Below are positions 46,327 through 57,800 of a stretch of 64,000 bases of DNA, piece by piece. Made by a program: the position numbers and the translations under genes. The first letter of the stretch is position 1. Every line of letters begins with the position of its first letter. The notes below the pieces were generated by a model. It was not told the origin of the DNA, ran no database searches, and worked only from the letters and a program-made list of their open reading frames with translations. The stretch comes from Laccaria trichodermophora (taxonomy: Eukaryota > Basidiomycota > Agaricomycetes > Agaricales > Hydnangiaceae): assembly GCA_018417955.1 (NCBI GenBank), contig JACTVC010000003.1:868001-932000 (forward strand). Direction: 5' to 3'.

Positions 46327-47390
46327 ATGTCTGATAGGGTCGATTCCTCCCCCGCCGTGGTACTTAAAGACGATTCTTCTTTTCCCGTGAATATCGGGAT
46401 ATCTCAGACGCCTCCTCCCATCATGGCCTCATGTAACATCTGCATCGACGACTTGAAGACACCCATTTCTCTCCCATGCGGTACGAAACATTCTTGCGAT
46501 CATCGCATATTTTTCTTATATATAAACCATTCAAGGGCATATTTTTTGCAGTGAATGCATTTTCAAAACAGTGCGGGCTGTAAAACCGCCCACTCAGTTT
46601 CATCCCTGTCCAGTCTGCCGCTCGTTGTATTCTGTTGGTCTGTTGACGTCCTTGTCTTTTTGCATTATAGTCGACTAATTGGATCGGCGTCGATAGCTCC
46701 AATCAGCCCAGCTCTCGTCCCACAGCAACTCCGGCTTCACATAAATCCTAGCATCCGCAGAGTCTTCATCGATTCTGTCAAAGGCGAATCATCTAGCTCA
46801 ATGACTAACACAAGCTCTAATCCTGAGGATGAGCTTGCACGCCTCAGAGCGGAAAACCGTAACCTGCGCACGCAATGCGTGATGTGGCGTCGACGCGCCG
46901 AGCTGCATGGCGCAGCCACCCTCGGCCTCCTTGACTTTGCCCGAATACTTCGGGATAAGGCCTCAAGCCTTTCCCGAGAGCGAGATGAACTCGAATCCCG
47001 GTGTTACACACTAAAGCGTCAACTAGACGAGGAAGAGTGCGTTTTCTTGCTCCATTTCATTTTGCAACCAACTTCTTACCCCTATACCAACGCTGCAGTT
47101 ATGTGCCGGAGGCCCGAGCACCTTCCCCACCAACTCACCGCAATGAAGATTTCCGCGCTTCGGATGCGGCCGTTGCTGCGCTATTGGAATTATCGTCTTA
47201 TGCATCGCATCCTGGCCTTCTTCCTATCGGTGAAACTGTTCCTTTGTCTTCGCCTACGTCCAAGAAGCGGCCCTCTGTGTCCGCTCCGGAAGTTGATGGC
47301 GGCCGCGAAGGCAATACTTTACCTCTTCAAAAACGCCTAAGGAGAAGCGACCAAGTCGGAACCGATTCCGATCCTCCACCTCCGCAATAG
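46327..47390 (+). CDS. Second RING-finger protein with coiled coil
   Basis: ATG 46327 begins MSDRVDSSPAVVLKDDSSFP. The RING reads CNICIDDLKTPISLPCG, then after a roughly 50-bp intron HIFCSECIFKTV and HPCPVC, a C3HC4 set. A second intron (about 46640-46704) leads to RLHINPSIRRVFIDS and a coiled coil (DELARLRAENRNLRTQCVMW, RDKASSLSRERDELESRCYT). The last exon, after an intron at about 47040-47090, is Ser/Pro-rich with a basic KKRP / QKRLRR end. Stop TAG is at 47388. The order RING, coiled coil, basic tail equals that of the gene at 42732. An E3 ligase role is inferred from the domain. Without the first intron the histidine and two cysteines would be lost. Confidence 0.8.
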
Positions 47391-48114
47391 GCGAAGTTGT
47401 TTTCAACTTGGGGCGGCCCTTTGCTGCAGCGCTTATCAAGGGGACTCAACTAAGTTCTGTTGTCTGCATGTTCATTGCATCTTTTGGTGCGGGAACCTAA
47501 ACTATATCCTTATATTTCTTTCGGGCACTATGGATCTTTGCATTATGGCATTTGTACATTATTTGAGCAATTCATTTGTTACACGTGAACGGTGGCTTGC
47601 GGAGTGAAGGACTCGTCATAAGTGGTGGTACGTGTTTCGTAGCTTCGTCGCATCCTCCAATATGATTTGAATGACCAGAATTATCTGATATTGAACACCG
47701 ACATTAAAAACCTTATCAACAATGTGAGTACAGTATGATGCATGATGGGCCCACTGCAGGTTTCTGGACTGTCGGAACAGCAATGTCACCACTGACCCCA
47801 CACCACCGGAACCTCGAATGTGGCGACTTCGGTGAATGTGAATGACGTTGATCGCACACCCCAGGGAGCAACAGTCGTCCCGACAAGTTTGCGACGACCG
47901 TCGTGCTCCGTCGTGTCCAAAAAATTATATCCCGGGTCAGACGGAGTTCTATATTTGGTCAGAACCATCGCCTCGTGGCTCTAGATCTGTATGACATCCT
48001 GTTCATAGCATTCTCACACCCTCCTCAGATAACCCACCAAATGACGAAAGACAGACGTGGCGCACTATTAGCCATTGGTATTCGCATTTGACCCATTGTT
48101 ATTTCTCTGTTCTG
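47391..48114. other. Intergenic, nothing recognised
   Basis: Contains short ORFs on both strands and the promoter of the BTB gene. No domain or repeat was found. Confidence 0.4.
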
Positions 48115-49098
48115 ATGTCTCCGGGCAAAACATCGATCGCTTCGCATCCATTCGACCACGCTGATGCAGACCTTATCTTACGTTCATCCGACGTGGAGCC
48201 AGTCGACTTTAGAATCTTCAAACTCTTCCTATCATTGGCGTCACCATTCTTCTCTCTAATATTTACTCTTCCCCAACCCAAGATCGCGAAGGAGGTCCAG
48301 GATGGGATCCCGGTCATTCACATGGCAGAGGGCAAACAGACGCTGAAGACTCTCCTCGGGTTCTGCTACCCGATCAGCATGCACGCGCCACCCCGATTCG
48401 AGTCTCTTTCGGAGCTGCAGAAGGTGGCTGATGCTGCATTCAAATATGAGATGGAGGGGATACAACGGCATGTACGAAAGGAGCTTATCGAACCACGTTT
48501 CGTCGAGTCGCAGCCTCTGCGAGTATTTGCTATTGCGCATCGGTATGGCTGGGCCGCAGAAGTGAGATTGGCAGCCAGAAACACGTTACAGATGCCGAAG
48601 GATCAGCCATTTGTGGCGGAGCTTGCGTTCATCTCGGCCGCCACATATCATCGGCTGCAAGAGTACCGTAGAGTGTGTGGGGAAGTTGCGAGTACTCGGG
48701 CTGCATTACAGCCTGCGCTTCTGGACCAGGAAGATGATTGGGTGTGGGTAACGTGTCAGATCTGTCCTAAGGAGGATGCAGAGGATAGTTTTTACCCAGC
48801 GATACGGAAATGGTGGATAGATTGGATTCATGATACCGCGGAGGAACTTCTAAATCGTCCGAGGGGCGAAACTGTGAAAAAGTACGATGTGAGAAGGAAG
48901 GCACTTGCGAAGGCAGATTCTTGCCTGACATGTCGTACAAGGGCCCCTGAAGAACTTGATGCGTTCTCACAAATACTCGCGGTGCAAATCGACAATGAAA
49001 TATCTGCGGTGGGCCCTCAGATATTGATATCGTTAGCCGTGTCTGATGATTCTTGTGAATATACTAGGTTCCGCTTGGGATCGACCTTGATGACTTGA
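48115..49098 (+). CDS. BTB/POZ-domain protein
   Basis: A single exon of 327 codons from ATG 48115 (MSPGKTSIASHPFDHADADL). The BTB fold is seen as ADADLILRSSDVEPVDFRIF, then LFLSLASPFFSLIFTLPQP, and a Leu-rich C-terminal half (ADAAFKYEMEGIQRHVRKEL, QPLRVFAIAHRYGWAAEVRL). The region after residue 180 has a Trp-rich helix and a CxxC pair (TCQIC, then SCLTC). Such BTB proteins are greatly expanded in Agaricomycetes and may serve as Cullin-3 adaptors or dimerisation modules; the partner is unknown. The longer in-frame extension upstream begins with a TTG and is not used here. Confidence 0.82.
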   Translation: MSPGKTSIASHPFDHADADLILRSSDVEPVDFRIFKLFLSLASPFFSLIFTLPQPKIAKEVQDGIPVIHMAEGKQTLKTLLGFCYPISMHAPPRFESLSELQKVADAAFKYEMEGIQRHVRKELIEPRFVESQPLRVFAIAHRYGWAAEVRLAARNTLQMPKDQPFVAELAFISAATYHRLQEYRRVCGEVASTRAALQPALLDQEDDWVWVTCQICPKEDAEDSFYPAIRKWWIDWIHDTAEELLNRPRGETVKKYDVRRKALAKADSCLTCRTRAPEELDAFSQILAVQIDNEISAVGPQILISLAVSDDSCEYTRFRLGSTLMT

Positions 49099-49451
49099 AT
49101 TGAGGGAGCCGCGTTTTTGTCCCGGAAACCGATTCGATAGATGTTGTTACGCATAATAGCTCATTTTCCCGTCAATTCGCTAGAGTAAGTCCTGAAGCGC
49201 GTCCCCAAAGCAACTGGTCCAGAAAGCATTGCTGAAAGTCTGTTAACATGAGTCTAGCAGAGTTAGGAATCGCTTGAAATTCTCACCAAAATTATGTCCA
49301 ACCTCGAAACACCCAAGGTCTCAATTGCGGTTCCAACAACCTGTGGTGTCCACAGGCAGACGCGTCTGATGATGGTGGCTTGAAGGAAAGTGAGTTTGAT
49401 GACTAATGGTAGGATTGAAACCAACTTTCAAGTTTGCGTCCATCTCTGGCA
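49099..49451. other. Intergenic, BTB 3' end and GatA promoter
   Basis: No gene seen. A short gap between genes transcribed in the same direction. Confidence 0.4.
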
Positions 49452-51466
49452 ATGCGAGGAGATGTAACGCGGAAATGGACCCTCCTGCGTAGTCTAAACT
49501 CCAAATACCGCTCATATTCCACAGAAACGGTGAAATGGCGCCAAGTAATCGCTGAGAAAAACCCCAGCGTCAACGCGTTTGTTCACATTACACCTCCACA
49601 ACCTCTTGAGGATGGACCGTTGGTTGGAATTCCTATTGCAATTAAGGATAACATAGCGACTACGGATTCCCCGACAACATGTTCCTCAGCTATGCTTCAG
49701 AGTGTGTCCACCTCTCCGTGTTTTATTTCATTGTGGTTGCTCATGCATCTCCGAAGACTTCGTGTCCCCATTCGACGCGACTGTCGTCAAACTTTTGCGG
49801 AAAGCCGGAGCTGATATCATCGGAAAAACGAACCTCGATGAATATGGCATGGGGTACGCCCGTTTTCTCTCAATCATACTTAAAAGCATTCTTAGTGACC
49901 GTGGTTATAGATCGCTGAATGTACACTCGGTTCATGGCCCCGTTGTGAATCCGTTCCATTCCTATTCGTCTGGAACTACTTGGCTTGAGCGTGAGAAGAG
50001 GTCTGCGGGGGGGAGTTCTGGTGGTAGTGCAGCAGCCGTGGCTGCTGGTATGTGCGTTGCGTGAGTGGTCATTTTCAATGCTCACATTGTAACCTTCACC
50101 TACGACAAGTGTCGTGACAGTGCACTGGGGACGGATACAGGTGGCTCTATTCGTTTGCCTGCGTCGTATTGTGGCATTGTGGGCTTCAAGCCGTCTTATG
50201 GACTTGTTAGCAGGTGCGGTGAGCTCATGTTTTAGAGCGGGAACGGTGCTTAGTTTGTGGCTAGATGGGGGGTGGTATCTTTTGCTGATAGTTTGGATTG
50301 CGTTGCAGTAATGGCGGCTAATGTATCCGATGCGAAACGCATTTTCGGTGAGATCTTTCCAGCACCTCGCCCTTTTTTTCTGATTCAAACTATCTCCAGA
50401 TTACATTTCGGTATTTGATGAGAAAGACCCCACAGCCGCAACTGATGACATCCGACAAATGGCATCTAAGTCTGTTCAAGAAGGGCTTCACCGACTGCGC
50501 AGGAATAGACGGACAGGCACAAGGTTAGATGGGATAAGAATAGGTATTCCACAGGTAGGCTGCCAACTCTTCTACGTACTCAAACTGAATGTACAACAGG
50601 AATACTTCCCGTCTGAGCTATCCCCCACTATTCTGGGCCCCGTTCGCAGGGCCATTTCTTCTCTAAAATCACAAGGGGCTACCATTGTTCCTGTGACGTT
50701 GCCATCTACGTCCTACGCCCTAAGTGCCTACTATGTTCTTGCGAGCGCAGAAGCGAGCAGCAACCTGGCTCGTTACGACGGGATTCAATATGGTTTGTGT
50801 TGGCATTATCTCCTTGCTCATGAACTGAATCACAGCTCCAGGAACTCGTGTCGCACCACCTCACGGAGCTGACCTGCGCAAAACGTCTCGTATTTACGCT
50901 TACACGCGTAGTGCAGGTTTCGGTCATGAAGTGCAAAAACGGATTCTACTAGGAACTTACGCTCTGACAGCCGAGTACGTGAAGACTTTCGTTGACCTTT
51001 TCTAGTCTGACATCCACATAACAGTGCGTTCGACAATTACTTCCTCCAGGCACAGAGAGTTCGTCAGCTAGTCAAAAACGACTTTAACAGCGTATTCTCC
51101 ATTCCAGACTATTACTCCCCATCCTCCCATGACAAGGACCCATTGGAAACAACGGTAGACGTGCTGGTCCATCCTTCAGCCATTAGAACTGCGCCCCCAC
51201 TTCCAACCACTAAGGCTGAGCTGGACGATGATGCCAGCCTCAATGCGTACGTGCAAGACGTCTTGACGGTTCCAGCGTCACTTGCTCGGCTGCCCGCACT
51301 CAATGTTCCCATACGTGACTATACGGAAAGCAAGGTGCAGGGACAGGTGGATGAGCTCGACGATGGGTGGCCCATTGGCATTAGCGTCGTTGGACAGTGG
51401 GGGACGGACGAGTTGGTGTTGGAGGTTGGAGAAGCTTTGGAGGAGTTGAGGGTTTCTGGGTGGTAG
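49452..51466 (+). CDS. HER2: Mitochondrial glutamyl-tRNA(Gln) amidotransferase subunit A
   Basis: An amidase-signature protein starting at ATG 49452 ([20 protein letters not shown]), a basic N-terminus typical of mitochondrial import. The catalytic triad is visible: Lys in [14 protein letters not shown], cis-Ser in [13 protein letters not shown] and the nucleophile Ser in [20 protein letters not shown]. Other family marks are [28 protein letters not shown] and the C-terminal LPALNVPI and [11 protein letters not shown]. About eight short introns interrupt it, and all junctions examined keep frame. With GatB and GatF/C it converts Glu-tRNA(Gln) into Gln-tRNA(Gln) in the mitochondrion. A plain amidase is less likely because of the [10 protein letters not shown] and [14 protein letters not shown] context. 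Confidence 0.88.
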
Positions 51467-51689
51467 TGCAGATGATTCGCAGTGTACTTAACCAACACCC
51501 ATGGTTGTTACAGAGGTGCTTAGCTACCTCGTCTAAATCCACTTCAAGTTGTTTGTAACGGACGGTGCTGATCAACATCTGCGGTGTATTGCCTCGGCGT
51601 CATCGCCAAGCACAGTGAGCAGGTACAGTTTCGCTCACGACTTGCGGTGAGTAATAACACTTCTACTCTCAACGTTGATGATTACATCT

Positions 51690-53288
51690 ATGGCTCTCAA
51701 TGCCGCAGCCAACCCATTCCGCTCTTCCAATTCCTCATCTTTAACGACTTCAGGCTCGACCACTCCGCAAACTGTCCCTGAGCGATCACATCCTCCTCCT
51801 ATCAGCATGGCCGACCAGTCTTCACCAGCACCGACGTCCAACACTACCTCAGCCCCGTCTTTCCGAGATCATCTTACTCAAGAAGATCTCGAAGAACCAC
51901 CCGCATACAGCCCCCGCCCGGATGCCTACACCGGCGAGACGACCGTAGAATATGGTCCTTCAAGACCATTTCAGCCAGCCCCTACACAACCCCGCCAATC
52001 AAATTCAAACTGGCTTGCAGCACCTACTTCGCCACCACCACAATCTGGCCAACGATCACCTGGGAGTCTGATGTCTTTAATAAACCAGATAACGGGGGAA
52101 ATAACAACACAATTGACTATGGCGAGGAACAGTGCTGTTGCTGCGCGGAATGAGGCGTTGGCTGGCTCTCAGCGTACGGGAAGTAATGGACAGTGGAATT
52201 CGTACCCAGGTCAAAGTCAAAGGGGTCACCTTGCTTCGCCTCCGCCACAACACCCAGCTTACTCGATACAACACTCGTCTTCCTCTTCATTGCATCCCCC
52301 GCCGAGTTTACCACCCCGATCGAATTTGTTGCCACCTCCACCGCGACACCCCTCGTCTTCTGTTACTAGTTTGCCGAGACCTGTATCTGATAGCTTGACA
52401 CCGCCTCTCCCGCCTAGGAGGAGGCACTCGTCCGAGTTTGCGAGGGATTTCTATGCAGCTGGACCATTGGAGGCGGTGTCGAACCCCGATGTGGGTTCTG
52501 CGTCTGGGTCTGAGGTGGGGGTACGACATACAAGGTCTGTGAGTGAGAGTGGGGGGAGTAGCAGTAGGAATGGGGTAGCGGCTGATTGGGGCGGAGATGA
52601 TGGTCGACCGACAACGACACCCACGCCTGGGCATCCGTTATTGCATAATGGGAAGTTGTTGGTATACCCGAAAGGATATGAGTGTAATAAATGTACGTTC
52701 TTGCCCCTTTCCCGTTTTATACTTTACTAACCATCATCTCTTCTTGCTTTAGGCCACAACACAGGCTATAAATCCAACGACCCCTTGAACCCATGTAAAA
52801 AGTGCTGGGGGAAGCACGCAAAACCATTCACGGGCCCACTCGTATACGCGTCTTTCTCCGGCCCCGACGCGACGGGGAACTTCCAGCGTCCGCTCCCTGC
52901 GCAGAGCCACATCTCACATTCTAGGAACATGCTAACGAAACATTCTCGTCCGCCATCCGGGACAGGCGCATCTTCCCAGGCTAGTGGTTCTAGCGGATAC
53001 AACCCCACCTACATCTCCCCACCACCACCATCCGTACCCTACCCTCCAAACGTAAACGTAAACGTACCCCAGCCACGTACACCCAACCTCAACGTACCGT
53101 ACCCGCCGAACATATCCTATCCCAGTCGGAATGGCCCGCCCCCTGGTGCGGTGGTGTATACTGCTGGAGACCCGAGGTTGGGTGGGAGGCTTTGTTGGCG
53201 GTGTGATGGGAGGGGAAGCGTTAGTTTTATGTTGTTTGATAGGGAGACGTGTGGGACTTGTGGTGGGGTTGGGAGGGTGTTTGATTGA
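51690..53288 (+). CDS. HUA1: Hua1-like zinc-finger protein
   Basis: Two exons with an intron at 52693-52752. The likely start is ATG 51690 (MALNAAANPFRSSNSSSLTT); ATG 51678 is an alternative. The first 330 residues are disordered, rich in Ser/Pro, with PPAYSPR and several proline runs (PPPSLPPRSNLLPPPPRHP). A conserved zinc-binding end follows: GYECNKCHNTGYK, NPCKKCWGKHAKPF, then after a Pro/Asn linker GDPRLGGRLCWRCDGRGSVS and ETCGTCGGVGR, CxxC pairs like those of DnaJ cysteine-rich domains. Yeast Hua1 is cytoplasmic and linked to actin patches and the ubiquitin ligase Rsp5; the PPAY motif here would suit such a WW-domain contact. The function is carried over by similarity. Confidence 0.78.
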
Positions 53289-53643
53289 TTGGATGAGCAG
53301 GGAGGGAAGGGGGATGGATGGATGGACATCGGATCTTTAGATACAATAAGCATTATACAAGTATGCAAGTTCACTGTACACGGACTATGTATCTGTTACT
53401 ACTGATATATCATATATTCTTACCTATTCTTACAATGTTGTACCTACTGGCAACTGCAGCTCATTTTGCATTTTTTCTTTTGATCAACACTTAGTACTTG
53501 GTGGTTATGCGACATCGGCAACGCCGTTCGCCGGCTCGTCGACATTCTCGTGGGCTCGAAAACCAACGCCAGGGGAATCGTAACGTTGAACGTTGAGGAA
53601 TAACGAAGGGTACAACTGAAGATAAGATCAGGCATGTGACGTA
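53289..53643. other. Intergenic between HUA1-like and VPS25
   Basis: AT-rich 3' flank followed by the VPS25 promoter. No ORF or repeat. Confidence 0.4.
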
Positions 53644-54444
53644 ATGGCGCTCTCTACCCAGACCACAACAACCGGTATGTTGTCCATCCTAAGATGCTGT
53701 TCTCCTTACCATTTTCTTCTTCATCGTAGGCTTTCTATTGCCTTCCATACACTCAGCACCCCCATTCTTCACGTGAGATATCACACCCGGACCTATCTCG
53801 CGCCGCAGCTAACCCGCAAAAACTTAGCCAACAACCAAACCCCTCAACTCAATCCATCGCCACAGAACAATGGATACGCTTGATCTTGACCTACGCTCGA
53901 CATAGGAAGCTTTTCGTACTTCGAGTTGAAGACACCGAAACCGTGGATAGTGATTGGGTCGAGATATTGCGGAATGAGCGAATAAACCGTTTGTGGCTAT
54001 TTTGGTTTTCGCTAGTGGGTCTTGAACTCGTTTGTAAAACCAGGGAAAGTCTTGCCTTCGCATCTGTCAAGCATTTTGGAAGCTATGGTGGCGAAGAACG
54101 TAGCTGTGTATGACCCCCCGAAGCAAACACGGTCGGTCTTGCTGTATTGGCGCTTGCCGGAGGAGTGGGCAGATGTCCTTCACGAATGGGTGAGTACTTT
54201 ACTTTAATTTGCTGTTACGGTGACTAGGTTCTGATACTCTTCATGCCAGGCGACATCAACAGGACAGCTAAACACGATTTTGACCTTTTACGACATCACC
54301 GACCCGCCACTTGAATCACCGTTGTCGAACATTCCAGTACCACTCCTCCGAAAGGCAATTGCTATACTCGTCAAATCTGGACGTGCTCAATTGATTGGTG
54401 TGGCTGACGGCGAGGGTGTTCGCTTTTTCACCCCGTCCAAGTAA
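53644..54444 (+). CDS. VPS25: ESCRT-II subunit Vps25
   Basis: About five exons from ATG 53644 (MALSTQTTTTG) to TAA 54442. Joined, they read FLLPSIHSAPPFFT near the start, then the first winged helix (EQWIRLILTYARHRKLFVLR, RVEDTETVDSDWVEIL), LPSHLSSILEAMVAKN, LLYWRLPEEWADVLHEW, and the second winged helix ending AQLIGVADGEGVRFF. The PPFFT opening (contact to Vps22/Vps36), the WRRPEEW-like motif and the final DGxGVKFF-like end are hallmarks of Vps25. Length of about 215 residues is normal. It works in ESCRT-II on endosomes, where it recruits ESCRT-III (Vps20) during multivesicular body formation. No defect was seen. Confidence 0.9.
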
Positions 54445-54855
54445 CAATTTCATGGGGAACAAGTCACTACTATTCTATATCGGTCTTTCGGCAGGCCCTC
54501 TCAGTCGGCGGTTCCTAAGTATTCGGATGGGAGGTCTGACCGGGTTCCTCATCTGTAGGCATGTGATTAATAGGAGGGAGAGATATAAGAAAGGAGTAAA
54601 TTGGGGCATGAACTTGGCAGAACGCCGTGCTACTACGGCACTAAAAAATTGGTTAATTGTCTGGGTTGTAACGGGTAGGTAGCGAGGGTTCGCGAAGCGA
54701 GATTGAAAAGATTTGCTATGAGTTGGTGTGGACTTGTTGTTGAGGAGTGTAGCGAACTAGAACACTGAACAATCCCTAAAGCTCATGAGAAACTTGATTC
54801 ATAACTTGATCACAATTGGATCACAACTGAACCGTCTGCCTGTGAACCCACTACG
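54445..54855. other. Intergenic spacer
   Basis: No gene recognised. It marks the change from the conserved host island to the Crinkler-like gene. Confidence 0.4.
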
Positions 54856-57800
54856 ATGAACAGCGCATATGATATCATCATGGGTGATCCTGGTCTCTTG
54901 GAGCACCCCGACCCTGCTGTTGAGGAACGACTGCAAAGCTTCTCCGAATTTGGAGAGCTACGCTGCAAGTTGGCTGAATGGCTAAACGATCTGGGGTGCC
55001 AACCACTTCAACATTGGAGGAACGGTGTTGCAGGGGCACGGAAGTTTTTCAAAGAGCGAACTGCTACTGGTTCGTTGACAGTGGCTGAGAGCATGTTCCT
55101 CGTTCCAGTATGGGGCCTAGGTATTCGCAATTGTTTGACAGCGTATGGCATGGATCCAGAATTGTTGGTGGAGCTTTATGGCAAGCCAGACGAGTATGAC
55201 GTGAAGACATGCTCCAATGAATCCCTGGTTTATCTCCTCTGTCATGGAAGTGATGTAGACCTCTTGATTGGGTCTGGCATTCAAAGTAAGCACTGAATTT
55301 TCTTAGTTCATTGACTGGCTCTGACATCAGTCCAGCAAAAATTATAAATGCCCAGTCTGACGATGGTGTAATGATTGAACACGAGTCACAATCGATGTGA
55401 GGATTGCGCAGTTTTACAAACTAACTGCGCCAGCTCAATTAACACCTATCCATTTGTAGGGAAGAGGCTGCAATACGACTGAATTCGTCTTTCACAGGGG
55501 AGTTTCATGGACCAGTCGCCCTGTGGTTGAAGACAGGTCTAGAAAGATATAAGGAGCTTTACAATGAAAACATACACTATGGAAAGGCGATAACAGTTCT
55601 TCAAAGTAGTGGAACAGGGAAGTCGAGGGCGATGGCTGAACTCGCAAAATCGGTGAGCAGCGACGCTCTTCACAGGTTCACAGTACCTCATTCAATCTCA
55701 GGATCCCACGAATTATTGGGGTGTCAGCATCTGTTTTCGTGGGATGGGACACAATTTCAAGCGAACACCAGATCCCCGAGATGGGTTTCCCCTTGGCGAT
55801 ATCGCCGTCTTTCAATTCTTAACCAAGCCATCTAAAGTTCTCCCACCAGAGGTGGTGTCAAACCTTGGACCTTTAAAGGTGATTTACCTCAGCTTTTAAC
55901 AATTGGCCTAGTTGTTGACAATCTTCAGAGTGAAGAGATTGCAGCTGCCTTCCTAGGGGCCTTTTGTGCTGTCCTGTATGAGACGATCGTAGATGCGAGG
56001 CGTGGTCGCGATACCGCCCAAGCCAAAAAAGTTTTTGATGCTGCTTGGGGTATCCCTGGTAAACACCCGGAGAACTCGCCGCGCCACAAAAATTTTGTAA
56101 AGGTGCAGGGCAAAGCTATTGCCTTCAAGGGGTACCGACCGGTAAATTCCGAGACACCATCTTGGGGGGGAGGGGGGTCCAGCGGGGCCTCTAAACGCGT
56201 AACTTTATCTAAAATAAATAGGCCTAATATGATACATTTTTGACTTGTATCTACCAGTTTTAACATTACTTTCTGCCCTCAACCAGTAATACAATGCCCC
56301 AGCCGTCTGGAAGTGCCAGAAGTACAACCTTAGGTCGCATATCCTAGCAGACCATCCACATGCAAACGTCGAGTTAAGTATACGAAAAGCATTACAAGAT
56401 CAGTGATGAAGAAATGGTGCTGATGCGAGGGGTTTACCTTTCTAAGCCACAAATGTCGAAGAAACAAAAGAAAAAGGATGGCCTGGTGATATCTGAAGGC
56501 CATAGCACGAGACTTGCAATGGGGTGAGTTGTCTCTGTGATTGTTCAGTGGAAAAGCCTGACCGTGACCTAACTAGTTGTTGATGAGGAGTCCCCAGAAG
56601 AGACAGAGGGTGATGAAGAGGTCGTCGAAGAGGGTGCTGAAGAGGTTATTCCAGGTACTGGGGAGGCCTGTGATGAGGAATGTCGAAAGAACGCCAGACT
56701 TTGGGGCACAGTAGGAAGCAGCGGAGGCTAGATAATCACGTGCCTTTCCTTATTTGGAAGGTGCTAGAGGGGGGGAGGTCTCCCAGAGGGCTTAAACGCG
56801 TGACATAACATAGTGTCATGTACTTTTACTTTCGGTACCCCTTGATTGCCTTGCTAACTGAACACGTCGCCGTTGTATTAAAAGCACGTGACATCAGAAC
56901 CGTTTCGACAAAATCCTCGCCACAGATTCCTCAAGGTGAGCAAGGCAACTCTGGCAACCAAATGGAGATAAGTGCTGCCATCTCTGCCGTCAGTTCAAAC
57001 TCTGCTGCTCCGCTGGAGGCAACAAAAGGAACTCCCTCCACATCAAGGAAGAAGGATCCCCGGGGTGAGTCAAATCATATTTGTCAAGTGTCGGTGTGTT
57101 TTATAAAGGTTTAGGTATCGGCCCATGGGTACAGGAGCTGCACAACGTTCTCGTTATGCCATCTGCAGGAGCTTTAAACGAGGAACTGATTGAACTAGGA
57201 TTATCTTCCTTCATCTTTACGTTCGATGAATGTTGTTTACTCAACTTCACTCCAAGAGAACGAGCAGAGGACCGTATCACGCTCCTTGCAATGCAGAGGG
57301 CTATCAAAGCTTGCGATCGACTTGGATTCTGGTTCTTCATGCTTGATACGACAGCTGGGTTGGGAGACATTTACCCTAACGCAGATGAAACGGCAAACTC
57401 GTGGCGCCTTCAGAATGATTTTAAACCTCTTCCACCCTTCCCATTCATGCCATACAACGTTATGGTACCTTCACCAGAGACGCTATCCAAAATACCAATG
57501 GACACTCTACTACTGAACAATCTCTGCAAGTATGGTCGACCGGTGTGTAGTCCTGAATTGATGATAAGGTTCCTTGTTCTGATCTCGCCTCCCATGTCTT
57601 TAGCTGTGGTCACTGTATCATGACAATGAAATTATGCGTGCAGCAGCTAGAAAACTACTCTGCGCCAAACCTGAGCAATTCCTCTATGCCAACACCAACG
57701 TTAAGTCAGACGCTCGAAACTTACAGGTCTTGGCTTTACATTCAACCTGGTTTATTCTAAACCTGTATGCTGAGGGTGCAGCCAAGACGATGGCTATCAA

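Noticed and set aside
48088..48114. Longer N-terminus for the BTB gene
   Set aside because: The extension starts with TTG, not ATG; the first ATG in good context is at 48115.
49434..49451. Upstream TTG as the start of the GatA gene
   Set aside because: A nuclear fungal gene is expected to start with ATG; ATG 49452 gives a suitable mitochondrial presequence.
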